Counted from the stretch's first letter, positions 52,201 through 62,138 are shown. The stretch: DNA of 64,000 nt from Theocolax elegans (GCA_026168455.1 CM047425.1:88973580-89037579), one strand, 5' to 3'. The notes: a model not told the origin generated them from the sequence alone. Numbers and translations: made by a program.

Positions 52201-55200
52201 AATATATCAATATACTTGCACGTACTTCTTTGTTCTGATTCCTACTTCACGAAAAAAATTTTATTGATCGTATATTTTGTTGTTTAGTCCATTTTTTATT
52301 CGTTTTTCCTTAAGGGGTCCGTCTTGCCCGGGCTTCCCCTACACAATAAATTTAAAAAAAAAAAAAATTGAGGTTTGCGATGGCTCGGTCGGTAGGACGT
52401 CGAACTCGTAATCTGGAGGTCCCAGGTTTGATTCCCGGCCCGGCCGATTGATACAAACACCACTGGCGAATGTATTTTCACCAAGTGCTTTCTTCACCAA
52501 GACATCGTATGACCTCCGTCGCTGATTAGCACCGAATTGGGAGCATAAAAAGAGCGACGTTAAAATAATAAAAAAAAAAAATTTCAAATCGGTAATGGGT
52601 AAAAGAAATATTACTTAGAAGAAATATTTAATAATAATTATTGATTAAATTTTCCTTCTTTCTTCGTTACGTACAATAAATTCTAAATTATTCCTCAATT
52701 TGATAATCACTCTGTAGCCCACTAATTCTATTCTGACATTTTGACAATAAGCGTCAAAAATATTAAAGAAATAAATCGAAAATTCGTTGGATTAAAACCG
52801 CTCGTCGTGGAAGCTAAACAAGAATACGAAAATACCGTATTATAAAAAGTTAAAAAAATTCGAAGCCGCAATTTCGAAAAGTATAAGACCGTAGGTTAAA
52901 TTTTCTCCACACACACGTAAGCCCTATCGATCACCGTTGTCGCAGTTTCGGTGGTATATAGTACTAGGATTCTGGCTCATTAATCTTTGAAGCGTGAAAG
53001 TCACACTTGCCGCGAGTCGCGATCGCTCGTGAATAATGTCTTGCGTAGGTGCACGCCACTAATCGAATTAAGTCAGAACAGATGTAGCCCATGAACCTTT
53101 AATAAGCGCCCGAGGCTCTATTATAAAATAATAACCCTGTCATTATATACCGTGCACCCTTTGCATGTAAGTATACATTCGCGTGTATCATTTATCTAAA
53201 GTTGGATTAAAATTCAGTCGCTTCGTAATTCGTTCAATTTAATGGCACTTAACGACTTGTCAAAATATTGATACAGATTTCTAATGTCAAATTGTCGTGT
53301 TAAATTGCGTTGATAATTCAGTTAATGTATATGTATAGGAGAATGCACTATGCGTTGATGATAATAAATAAATGTGGATCTTGTATTTATTAGTACTTGC
53401 ATATATGATCAAGAAAATTAATTAAGAAAAAATAAGTTTTTTAAAATATATATACAATTACCATCCTTCCTGCAGTGTACTAAAAGAGAACCATATATTT
53501 ATATATGGTATACATATACCATATATAAATATATATCATTAGGCTGCAAATAAAAAATTTCGTCCGAAAAATTCTCTAACTATTCAAATTATATACTATA
53601 CAGATATATGTATACATATATGTACGTATGTATGTACGTACGTATGAAACATAAATAAACGAGTTAAATCCTTCCGCCGAAATCCCGTCGAGGAAAAATC
53701 AGTAAAGCGTATCAAAAGGCAATGGAACCGGAAAACTAGTGCTCTGATTGGGTGTACGAATGGGGGGACTACACGCGTATAAGCCGGACAACAACGCTGG
53801 GCATACAACCGAGGAAAAAACGAGGAGAAAGCAGAAAGATATCGTAGGGCGCATTCGTTCGCGCGCAAGAAAAAAGGTAAATCAAAGCTCGGCTAGTCAA
53901 ATGAGTAAACACGAAACGGAAATCGCCGGATGGTCGGATGCAGCCGGAATTCGTAATCAGCCCTATTCGGTCGAACGCATACCGATAAGCCTTGCGTTTG
54001 GCCGTATGTCGTTGCTTTTCTTTCCTCGAGAGCTTATTCTGCAATATTGCGTTGTTGGTTGTTCCGGTGCAATCGAATATTAGATTTGTAAACCCTATGT
54101 CAATTGTTCATTCATTATAGTTATTATCTATTCTTAACATTTTTGCGAAATAATCTTTATTAAGTATACATACAACAATGAAATCATTAAGTGTATATCT
54201 GTTCTTTGATCGATTAATTGTAGATTTTACGTATAGGTATATTAATGGCCTAAATTAATAATTAGTTTTTAGAAAAACAAAAAAATGTATATAGTATTTT
54301 TCGATGTATAAAATTTATCGGGTTTTGCGAACCAATATGCTTTATTAAGCGAGGCTTATAATTCACTTATAATGAAGAGATCAAAGCTAAAGAGTTGTGG
54401 TCGAAACGCATAATTTTTTTTTAATTTTTGGAAAGACTTGCTCTGGGACTTTCACCAACCATAGTGGACAAGAGTATAAGCCTCGCTTAATAAAGCATAT
54501 TGGTTCGCAAAGCCCGATAAATTTTGTATATCGAAATAATCTTTAGCGAACAATAAATTTTCTATTTTCTTGTATAGCTTTTCATTGACCTCATATAGAT
54601 TCTGCTATAACTTATAATATATTTTGTAAACAATTTCTACTTGTAACATTTACTTGACATATGTAACGTATAGCAAAACGTTACTTGGGCTCTTATTAAA
54701 CGCAATCTTTCAATGGTTAATGCACAGTTCCAAATGTAGTTATTAGTACAAAGTTATAGATTCAGTAAAAAATGAAGTATTCATGAATTAACTATTTAGT
54801 AATGAATGAATAATTGTAAAGTATATCAAAATAAAGTTTCAAATTTCAATTTGTAAAATAATAATTAGCATGTTTAACGTACTTTCTTCAACTTATAAAA
54901 ATAAGTTTTAAATTTACCATCAATTAGTTGATTGTCATTGGTAAATTATATGCTGCAAACATTTCGCATATGTATCGATTTCGGATGGTATAACCACAAC
55001 ATCGCAGATACGTTTGCTCTTACAAGTCTCCTACTCGATCGAGCAAGAGACATTCAACCTGTCTCTATAACTAAGGCCATACACGGCGGACTTAGCCCTG
55101 ATCGTACAATACCACCCGAATACACGACAGTTGTTGGGGCGTTTGCTTAGCGACTCCGAGCGCGAACCCGCCGCGATTAAATATTTATCCGTCATCGCCA

Positions 55201-58200
55201 GGGACATCTGTCACGCTATTCTGCATCGTTTTATCCGCGGTCGGTATTTGCTCAACGTTATAACGCGCGACGTACTTGCCCAAATATCTGCGCAGTAGCT
55301 GTGTGTGTGGGAGGTGTTTGCAAAGAAGGAATATTTCGTACTGCAGTTTCACAGTAAAACAGAGACATGCGCTCTACAGTTATTGTTTTTCAATACTGAT
55401 GGAATGTCAACTCGAGGGGAATCGCCTGAAAGTAAACGCATATGGATTTTGCTATTCAGTATTTTTTACTTTATAATATGATGATTGTTCTCTTAGTTGT
55501 ACATAAATGATGATTACAATTTTTTTATATACGATATCGAAAACTCATAACACTTTATTTATTTTTGCGTCAACGTAGACATTTTAGTAAGTAACGATAT
55601 CCTCTTACTTGTACCAATTTACCGAAATATAACTTTCAATCCTCCTTCCTCCCCCCCTCTCTCGCAGATCGCGGTTCCTTCCGGCGTGTTTCCCTAAACC
55701 GCTTAAGTTCATACAACATGCATGAATAGACGGTCCGAGGTTCGATCATCACGCGGTCGCCTCGGCTGCGTCTATTTGGGCTTGGGATTTCGTATACCGT
55801 ATGCCTCGAGCAAAATGACGAATAGTCCCGCAAGCTATAAATATACGGGTAAATAGTCAAACATCGGACGTGACACGACTGCTGCAAATTTTTTCAGGAA
55901 TTTGGTACAATTGTTTTATTTGAATTGCGAGTACAAAATTTACGCTCGAGTTGCACTTTCGTTTTGTTGTCAATTTAGTCTATTTTTTTTTCGTATTCAC
56001 CTCACGTTCGTATCCATTAATGATAGATGCGTGAATACAGTTTTATTCGAGTTACTGTAGAAAATCAAGTATGGGTATATTTGCTTTTATCGTTCGGTTC
56101 GATTAAACGATAATACTCTTTTGTATAGAATTTTAATTATTATACAAATTTTTATTAACTTTTCTTTTTTTTTCGTGATATACATAGTAGTATTTGTAAA
56201 CCACATTCTCACAGAGGGAATATAAAGTACATTCGAAAAAAGAGGAATAAGGCTCGATAAAACTCCAATAGTCAGTGTTTGTTGGTAGAGGCCACTCACG
56301 TTCATCACGACCCCTCCAACGAACTTCGGAAAGGAGACGAATGGATGAGCGCGTAGGTATGTGGTCCTGGTTGAAAGTCCGCTGTGAATTATTAAAAAGG
56401 TGTTTTAGGTCTCATCCGGTTGAATTATTTTCAGGGAGTATGGTACAGTTCGACCTTGCTGGGGAATCCGCCTACGAGCTCGTTACATCTTAATTGATTG
56501 ACATGTTTCTCTTTGCAATGACTTTGTTCCTTGGGTAAAACATATATCGTAAAATAATTCACTCTTATAAAAAAAAGTTGTTGCGTATTATTAATCGGTG
56601 TATCGTACTAATTGTTATTAATCTTTCATTATGAAAAAAAATTGAAACGTTTTTTTTTGATAATACAAAAGTGACTAAGTATAATCAAGAAACAGCCATG
56701 AATAAAGGTAATTCCAAAGCACCCAGCTTCAAAAATTGAAAACCCGAAATACCAGGGGTGCGAAAAAAGCAAGTAAAAAACGGGTCCGTGAAGTAAAAAA
56801 AGAACGAGGTAAAACGAGGTACAAAGGTTCGAAGCGAACGCACGGGAAAAGGGAACCAGCGAACCGAGAGGGCAAAGGGCGCGTACATACAAACACGGTC
56901 GAGAAGCGCTGGCAAAGCAAACAGAAATCCGTCGCTTTAGCATGCAGGTCAGCGCTCCGTTTGTTTTATTTGTTAAATATTTCATTTGCCGGACGCACGG
57001 CCACTCAATTACGCGCTTGCCACGAGGTAACGAGGCCTCTCCGAAAAAGTCAGTTGGAAAAACAGTGGATGTACAATATAAAAAAAAAGGTCTCGTCTAT
57101 CTCGCTCGACGTGACAGGACGAAAATTCATGGCGATTTTTCACGGTTTTGCATCACAGTCGAGCATTTCGATTTTTTTTATTTTTTTTTTGTTTACTGGA
57201 TCCAACGCTTATCGCTTGCGTAATGTTTATTGGCAATGCTTGCGAATAACATTGTGAAAAAATTGATTTACTTTGTAATTGGGAGAAAAAATATTCGTTA
57301 CTTGATTGACATTTTACAGTGTCTTTACTAATGAGGTGATGAAATTGTTAGAGTTATTAGGTTTCGCTTTGTTAATTATTTGGACGATGTGTTGATTACA
57401 TATTTCAGTAGCTCGAGGCAGGTGTTACTCGGTGAAATCGATGCGCGAGTGTGTCGTTTATGCAAAATGCTCAAATTATTGAAATTCTCGCGTTTTAATC
57501 ATTTAAGCGTCTATCTGAGATTATGTGCGCACGTTATAATGTATCTTATACCAGTTATTTGTAATCATATTAGTAAATGTATTTAATTTGTGTTAGATGA
57601 ATTAAAGTCCAATCTAATTAAATCGAAATAAATATTGTTAATGTGATATTTTTCTCAAATGACATATAAGTATATCTGAATTAGCTATGTAAATTCTTTG
57701 GTGTAATTTGTCAGTTTGCTTATTTTGGAAATCAATTTATTAAGAATAAATGTAAATACATTATATTCTATATAGCTCACCAATATATCAAGTAAACTCT
57801 TTTAAACGTTAAACTAATCGAGTGTAGTGAATACAATTAGTTTATGTCGAGACAAATTGGAATTTGATCATATATTATTAAAGTAAAAATTTTACTGAAA
57901 GTGTTTGTTAGATCGTCAGTCAATACAATATTAGCTTTAGGTAATTAGCGATCATTAGTACTTTATATTAAACTTAGAATATAACGCGAGTGTAGCGTAA
58001 TCCCAAAAAGCAGAATACAGATATTCGCAATGTATTATATTTTCCTGCTTTCCTCTAAATATTTGCATTTTAGGTAAACTTAAGGAATAACAAGTTTTTA
58101 AAAATATCTACAGAAATAATATAAGTTTAACAGTTAATAAAGCTAAAGTGAACATTAACATACTGAAATTTATTCCTCATAGTGAACTAATTTAATAAAC

Positions 58201-59090
58201 AACACAGTCACAGGTATATAGGTAAATAGAGAGTTTGCCTTTCTTAGTACTATTTATTGCTTTTTCCATCTGTTCTGTTCAATAATTAAACAGTAAAGGT
58301 TGTCTTGTCTTCCGGCTGAGATTTTGAATTTATATTTGATTACACTTATAAATGGAGATCAATTATAAAAATATACACAAGTCAATAAATAATAACGTCT
58401 ACTAGGAATTTACTAAATATTGTTCACGTCAAAACGGAAAGTATATAAATGTAATTAAAATAATAAGGAAATTAGAGCAATATAAGGGGTAATCTTAATT
58501 TAATTTTAGTGCAACGTCAGTTCAATACTATAAAGGTTTTACAATATTGTTAATATTACGTATTTTATTCCCAAAAATAGATAAAATTTTATAAAAACAA
58601 TTATTTTGCAAATGACTCATTAACTATGAGCTAAAATATAACTTTGTGATTCCAGGTATGGTTCCAAAACCGACGCGCCAAATTTCGTAAGCAAGAGAGG
58701 CTCTCTCAGCAAGCTCTGAGCTCTTCGAAGTCGAACAGTTCAGGAATCGATGGGACGTCGTCGAGCGGTGGGAACGGAGCCCCAAGTCCCCTCTCGGGCA
58801 ACGTTAAAGCCGAGGGTCGCTCGCCCCGAAGTCCGGCAACTCCACCGACTTCGAACACGGAAGTTAAACCCCTTACAAATCAGAACCTTCTGAAGCAGCA
58901 TCAGCAGCAACCTCAACAACAGCCTCAGCAACAGCACCAGCACTCGGAGCCACACGGGGACACGGGTAATTCGCCTAACGGTCGACTACCAGGTGGTGCT
59001 TGGGGCTCGAGCAGTCCGCGGCCCTTTTCTGCGGGACTGCCACCGTATTTGCTCGATCCCCTGCCGCTCAAAACCGCGAATCTTTACTAA
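23015..59090 (+). CDS. Phox2: Phox2-type paired-like homeodomain transcription factor, whole gene
   Basis: The spliced CDS joins 23015-23390, 34277-34470 and 58656-59090 (1005 nt, 334 aa). It encodes a nuclear DNA-binding protein; Phox2 proteins specify autonomic, visceral and branchial neurons in animals (family knowledge). The N-terminus DYSYFN and the SSCSQ-like motif SCSQ match vertebrate PHOX2A/B. The homeodomain is residues 145-204: [20 protein letters not shown], then [12 protein letters not shown], then [11 protein letters not shown]. Gln is at homeodomain position 50 and Asn at 51, typical of Q50 paired-like factors. Poly-Ala stretches lie at the N-terminus and a Gln/His/Pro-rich tract at 271-286. 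No OAR box was recognised at the C-terminus. The intron inside the homeodomain (between positions 46 and 47) is at the common paired-class position. Human PHOX2B is 314 aa, so the length fits. Alternatives such as other prd-like genes are unlikely because of the N-terminal motif. Confidence 0.93.
23749..24660 (-). mobile_element. Penelope-like retroelement remnant, 3' part
   Basis: Read on the minus strand, 24466-24263 encodes a GIY-YIG-type start: [10 protein letters not shown] and AIYIGET. After one frameshift it continues with [10 protein letters not shown], and further on with [15 protein letters not shown], typical of the endonuclease end of Penelope-like elements. Reverse transcriptase sequence is absent, so this is a 5'-truncated, broken copy. 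Inverted repeats of about 55 bp with one mismatch lie at 23749-23803 and 24580-24634. AATCAAAGTCAGTTAA (23733-23748) recurs as AATCAAAATCAGTTAA at 24661-24676, a likely 16 bp target-site duplication. A hammerhead-like core sits near the 3' end (see 23810-23870). Confidence 0.72.
23810..23870 (-). ncRNA. Degenerate hammerhead-ribozyme-like motif in the Penelope-like element
   Basis: On the minus strand: CTGTAGAG, then GTCT and AGAC that can pair as stem II around an 11-base loop, then GAAACGTT, preceded by TGTCC some 20 bases upstream. Penelope-like elements are known to carry hammerhead motifs with CTGANGAG and GAAAC cores. The first core box differs from consensus, so catalytic activity is doubtful. 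Confidence 0.4.
25961..26860. mobile_element. 900 bp fold-back element
   Basis: Left arm 25961-26411 and right arm 26455-26860 are inverted copies with few mismatches around a 43-base centre. The ends are GGCTATTTCACGTCAAG in both orientations. The left arm carries about 50 extra bases (around 26275-26328) that the right arm lacks. No transposase frame is present; the 120-codon minus frame at 26448-26810 is an accident of the arm. No certain target-site duplication. Transcribed as part of the intron it would form a long double-stranded hairpin. Confidence 0.8.
27083..27650. mobile_element. Tc1/mariner-type MITE, 568 bp
   Basis: Terminal inverted repeats of 82 bp (27083-27164 and 27569-27650) with one mismatch start with CACTGCCG. 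TA flanks both ends (27081-27082 and 27651-27652). The interior is AT-rich and noncoding. End sequence, TA duplication and lack of a transposase fit a non-autonomous Tc1/mariner derivative. Confidence 0.85.
28766..29076. mobile_element. Hairpin MITE, 311 bp
   Basis: Inverted repeats of about 36 bp sharing GGTCGTTTTTCCGAA lie at 28766-28802 and 29040-29076. The noncoding interior contains GGGAAATTTCAGTAAATATA followed by GTGGACAA, resembling the interior of the element at 54301-54534. Confidence 0.65.
31190..31560. promoter_or_regulatory. GC-rich intronic island in Phox2 intron 2
   Basis: Sharp GC/CpG increase in an AT-rich intron, with 'ctcgcgctcgcgctc' and pyrimidine-rich stretches. Open frames occur on both strands but resemble no protein. 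Candidate intronic enhancer or conserved noncoding element, by composition only. Confidence 0.28.
34277..34470 (+). CDS. Phox2: Phox2 coding exon 2 (homeodomain helices 1, 2 and start of 3)
   Basis: Acceptor TTCAG at 34272-34276, donor GTGAGC at 34471. Joined in phase 1 to the previous exon, it reads [20 protein letters not shown] and then the homeodomain from QRRIRTTFT to EARVQ. The residues after EKRKQ match PHOX2B with very few changes. The 194 nt length keeps the frame. Confidence 0.96.
36440..38720. promoter_or_regulatory. Cluster of GC-rich intronic islands with microsatellites
   Basis: GC-rich blocks at about 36440-37010, 37495-37740 and 38290-38720, separated by AT-rich DNA. The first holds a GGCA tetranucleotide run (36611-36632), a GCGA run (36708-36735) and a CT run (37014-37051). 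The last holds GT-rich repeats (38578-38605). Reading frames here are repeat-driven and resemble nothing. Candidate regulatory elements. Confidence 0.28.
39924..40710. repeat. Tandem duplication, unit 1 (787 bp)
   Basis: Almost identical to 40756-41541, in direct orientation with a 45 bp spacer. The only differences I find are five single-base indels, mainly in homopolymer or dinucleotide runs, and no substitutions. The unit has moderate GC, ending in an AT-rich tail; no coding frame or terminal repeats mark it as a transposon. Confidence 0.95.
40756..41541. repeat. Tandem duplication, unit 2 (786 bp)
   Basis: Second copy of the unit above. Indels relative to unit 1 are at the first A-run (GAAACTC), at GTCAGGG, at the T-run before the TA repeat, at GCGGGTCGC and at ACAAATATAA. 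The spacer 40711-40755 is unique AT-rich sequence. Confidence 0.95.
42440..47045. promoter_or_regulatory. Series of GC-rich intronic islands
   Basis: GC/CpG-richer blocks at about 42440-42680, 44140-44450, 44910-45180, 46070-46510 and 46740-47045 within AT-rich intron. The minus frame at 46761-47006 is Pro/Gly-rich without recognisable similarity. Between 42900 and 44000 lies a TA-insertion element (43094-43894). Candidate regulatory elements of Phox2 by position and composition only. Confidence 0.25.
43094..43894. mobile_element. 801 bp TA-insertion element with GGGGAGA-type ends
   Basis: Inverted ends GAGGAGACTGGGGTATTTTT (left) and GGGGAGATTGGGGCATTTTT (right, reverse complement); 20 of 24 bases match. 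TA is present on both sides (43092-43093, 43895-43896). A second inverted pair with core ATAGGACGGTTT lies inside (around 43175 and 43740). Internal copies of GGGGCATTTTTGAAC and TCCCAGG occur near 43680-43720. No transposase frame. Confidence 0.7.
48865..50630. promoter_or_regulatory. GC-rich intronic islands with GA microsatellite
   Basis: Islands at 48865-49310 and 50290-50600 flank AT-rich DNA. A long GA run occupies 49185-49258 and generates long but meaningless Arg/Glu and Ser/Leu frames on both strands. No protein similarity. Possible regulatory DNA. Confidence 0.25.
49185..49258 (+). repeat. GA microsatellite
   Basis: About 70 bases of (GA)n interrupted once by GAAG and twice by ACCGAGAG. 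Confidence 0.92.
50822..50960. mobile_element. 140 bp MITE with CCCTAGTAGAA ends (copy 2)
   Basis: Same family as 14173-14312, in opposite orientation. It starts CCCTAGTAGAAATTGAGCAT and ends ATGCTCAAAATTCTACTAGG. The interior shares GTGACGAATT and AAACGGTTT-type segments in reverse complement. Flanking TA duplication is not clear at this copy. Confidence 0.75.
51414..52339. mobile_element. 926 bp TA-insertion element with GGGGAAGCCCGGGC ends
   Basis: Terminal inverted repeats GGGGAAGCCCGGGCAAGACG at both ends, nearly perfect, flanked by TA (51412-51413 and 52340-52341). The core CCGGGCAAGACGGTC or its complement recurs internally near 51440, 51778, 51793, 51825 and 52130. No transposase is encoded. 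The internal GGGCATTTTTGAA is shared with the element at 43094-43894, suggesting related families. Confidence 0.8.
52366..52580 (+). mobile_element. tRNA-derived SINE
   Basis: A tRNA-like head starts near 52370. The A box is TGGCTCGGTCGG, an anticodon loop of type CTCGTAA reads as CGT (Thr-like), and the B box is GGTTTGATTCC. A 130-base tRNA-unrelated body follows and ends in an A-rich tail (52564-52580). Cloverleaf stems are degenerate, so it is not a functional tRNA gene. It sits immediately after the TA element ending at 52339, behind another A-run. Confidence 0.75.
53493..53534. repeat. 42 bp perfect palindrome
   Basis: Two 20-base arms (ATATATTTATATATGGTATA and its complement) are separated by CA. 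Entirely AT-rich except for the central GG/CC. Probably a cruciform-prone simple-sequence site rather than an RNA gene. Confidence 0.85.
54301..54534. mobile_element. Hairpin MITE, 234 bp
   Basis: Arms of about 60 bp (54301-54360 and 54475-54534) are inverted copies sharing GCGAACCAATATGCTTTATT. The interior has GCTCTGGGACTTTCACCAAC and AGTGGACAAGAG, resembling the element at 28766-29076. Confidence 0.75.
58656..59090 (+). CDS. Phox2: Phox2 coding exon 3 (recognition helix and C-terminal region)
   Basis: Acceptor TTCCAG (AG at 58654-58655). It begins with [20 protein letters not shown], completing the homeodomain, and ends with [15 protein letters not shown] and TAA at 59088-59090. The middle is Ser/Gly/Pro-rich, followed by a tract of CAG/CAA codons ([16 protein letters not shown], residues 271-286). 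That tract could vary in length between alleles. The minus-strand Leu-rich frame opposite it is a shadow. Confidence 0.96.
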   Translation, partial: VWFQNRRAKFRKQERLSQQALSSSKSNSSGIDGTSSSGGNGAPSPLSGNVKAEGRSPRSPATPPTSNTEVKPLTNQNLLKQHQQQPQQQPQQQHQHSEPHGDTGNSPNGRLPGGAWGSSSPRPFSAGLPPYLLDPLPLKTANLY

Positions 59091-62000
59091 ACGTGATTGG
59101 GCTTTTGAGATGAGGAGTATCGTTGCTGTCGGAAATTCTGATAGGGTTATGTGATGATCCAAGTCAAAGTTCGTATGCTTGGAACTTGGAAATTTTGAGC
59201 AAATTCATTTTTACTTATTGGATTAGATAATATAAATTTTCTGTTGTTTGTTTAGAAAATACACTTTACATTTTCGGCAATGATACTGATTCACATACAT
59301 GACGTTTTTAAATTCAACCTGAGCCTCTAGATAATTATTGAGGTAATAATAAATTTTATAGTATTTATTCTTAATACTTTTTCTAAGAAAGTGTATTAAC
59401 TAAATTAGTTTTACAAATTTGAGTTTAAAATATATAAATATTTATTTGTTATTTCAATATTAAAAAATATACAGCGTACAATTGATTTAAACAGAAATGA
59501 TATCGTGATAAATGTACTTTCTTAAATTTCGACATTATTTCTTCCATTATCGTCATGTTTTATAGTCATTTATAATATATCCACGAAGTTGAATCAAAAT
59601 TACAAACTAGAGGCTTAGCGTTTTCTCGTCAAATTCCGTCCTTCAATGTATTCTACTTTTTCAAAAATGATGAATACAAATATTTTTTTAATTTCTTAAA
59701 TTAAACATTGCTTAATGAATAAATAAAACATCATATTTTAGATACTGATAATAAAATTCGATATCATTGGTGTATCCTGCAGATTTTTCGACAGCACTAT
59801 TTTTCTTATTCAAAAGATCATTTTTGTATAAACTTCTATTGTTTTAGCGAATAGATTTTCTTGAAATTTCTGATTTAAAAAAAATACAAATTTTTTAATT
59901 TACACTGGAAGTTAGTTTCTACATTGGTTCTTCGACTGTAATGAAATTGAAATTGAATCCAATAGAAATTTCTTAGATTTATTATTTTGAAAAATAATTA
60001 TAATTGAAACGCTATTTGCTAAAATGTTGAAGTGTTTTTTTAATAAGGATCTGAAATAATGAGATAAGAATGCGCATTCGAGATTGTATATACATATATA
60101 GTCAAATTGTTTTCGTCGCTGGTCTGAATGGAGGATTCGCACTGAGAAGAATAAAATTTCAAGTTGTTTATATAATGTTTAAATTAATTTTATCGTTGTA
60201 AATTAATATCTCTATATCATTGTTTAATTATACATTCTAATAGAGATTTAATTTTTATATATTTGAATTGCTTGACTTTTCAATTTCGCAGACATGTAGG
60301 TAATCCATCTTTTTGTAATTTAATGGTTCACATATTTTATTTAAATTTTGGTTTCTCTTATTTACAATGATTTTGGCAAAAACAATGAGTACTACAACAA
60401 ATCACCGCATTATTGCCAAACTCAGCTGCGTATCAGAAAAGAGAAATATTGTATATTAAAAAAGAAGATGATTGTGTACTTTAGTGAATTGAATAAAACT
60501 TGTGAAGCTCGCTTCCATTTTCATAGCGTTAATTTAGGATAATTTTCGATTATTCAAACGCATTGTGACATCAATTGACATTTAGGTAAGCTTCACTGTA
60601 GATTCTCTGTTTACGAAGAAAATGAGTAAAGAAATAAATGAAGAACTAGCTTGCGCTTCGGCGAGATTGTAATTCCTTCCATGTATTAAACCTGTATAGA
60701 TAGGATAACTGCACCCTCGAAAATTATTGAAACGAAATTACTACTGTGACTGTGTGACCGTAAATTAATATATTGTATATTTATTGAAATATCTTAAAGA
60801 AAATAGATAAAACCTGTAATACATATAAGGAAATTTTTAAATTTGAACAATTTGTACGTTATATACAATATTTTTCTTTCCATGTTTATAATTCCATTTC
60901 TGCCAAATTCGTATAATTTGGAAAAATTGATGTGAAAAGAAAATATAGAATGTTTATCACTACACATTTAGTAGCTTAATGCATTCATTTTTCACTTATC
61001 ATAAATATAAAGTTACAGAAACAAATTCTATAATCGAACCGTCTTTGGCAATGTTATTGCGATTATTTTGATAGGAACTGTATTATTGAGTTAGATATAT
61101 AATAAATATATTTTTATAATACCTTTAACGATAAGTTTATCCGTGTATAGAACTTATACGATGCATCGAGCAATCGAGCCGCTTGTCAACGCTATTCACG
61201 TCCAAAGTGCCAAATTTTGTCGCTATACCACAGATAATGAATGAATTTACGATTTTTTGTATTCTCAGCGCAAATCCACGAGTGATGCGTGCAATAATGG
61301 ATATAACTATTACGATGCCACAGCGACGATCACAAGAACTAAGGTTAATTAATATTAAGTATAATAATTATGTGTGACGAAAAAACTTGTACAGTTGTTG
61401 CTATAAATATACGAAATTAGTGTTTTACACCATATTCATTTTTCTCTCAACCTATGCCTACTTTTTTTATTTAATTTTACGTTTTCGTTGTACCTGCAAT
61501 TATTCGTTTACGTCTTTTAATTTTTATTATTTATTAATATTATAAACAATTATAAATATGCGTATAATTATTCAGCAGTAATCCTCTGTTCTGCTGTAAG
61601 AAATGCTTGCATACAGGTTAATCTTCTCCATTTAACAAAACTAAAAGTAAATATAATTATTGGATAATGAAAGGAACTTAGATACGCAGATTGTCTATAT
61701 AACGTATACGTTGTACATAAAAATAAACACTTAAAAAAACTATACCCCTTATTTCAATAAAATAATTACGTTTTTCTACTTACAATTAGTTCTGTAGTTT
61801 ATTTTTTCTTTCGATAACTTCGATGTTTGTTATTAAATTATTTTATTTAAACATTTCTTTAAACATTTATTTTATTTAACATTTATTTAAACATTTTAAA
61901 TTCCTTTGATTATTGTAAAATGTATACATTTTCAAATAGTTCAAGGAACAAATACATACCGAAAGTACGTACGAAATTTTAAAGAAACAATTTGAAGAAC

Positions 62001-62138
62001 GGGTTAATAATAAAGTAAATTGGCCAATCCGTGAAAATATGTAGAAGAAGTATAGTGTAGGTGTAAAATAACTAAAACACCTCTTTTTTTTGTTGGTATA
62101 TTTATTTAAAATAAATCAATTCTCATTTTTAGCCGCAG
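59091..62138. other. Phox2 3' flank and intergenic DNA
   Basis: AT-rich 3'UTR and intergenic sequence. On the minus strand a frame of about 65 codons without ATG (61339 down to about 61140) follows an AG and contains RCGIVIVISIIARITRGFAL. Whether it is an exon of the minus-strand gene further right is unresolved. Nothing else is recognised. Confidence 0.4.
59348..59353 (+). terminator. Possible Phox2 polyadenylation signal
   Basis: AATAAA about 260 bp after the stop codon. Several later AT-rich hexamers exist, so the true 3' end is not fixed. Confidence 0.25.

Larger units (their letters stand above)
52900..57250. promoter_or_regulatory. Series of GC-richer islands in distal Phox2 intron 3
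   Basis: Blocks at about 52900-53170, 53650-54080, 55000-55290, 55640-55900, 56270-56500 and 56690-57240 stand out from AT-rich DNA. The 53040-53170 block is homogeneous, unrepetitive sequence and the best conserved-element candidate. Frames through 56736-57257 are Lys/Arg-rich and resemble nothing I know. Regulatory function is an inference. Confidence 0.25.
34471..58655 (+). other. Phox2 intron 3 (24.2 kb)
   Basis: This giant intron splits the homeodomain. It alternates AT-rich DNA with GC-rich islands (listed separately), the tandem duplication at 39.9-41.5 kb, and elements at 43094, 50822, 51414, 52366 and 54301. The stretches 34700-36430, 38730-39920, 41545-42440, 47050-48860, 49310-50280 and 57260-58650 hold nothing I can support. 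No nested gene was recognised on either strand. Confidence 0.75.

Noticed and set aside
56736..57257. 173-codon plus frame, Lys/Arg-rich
   Set aside because: No known domain, shadow frames on the other strand, and lies within an intron island.
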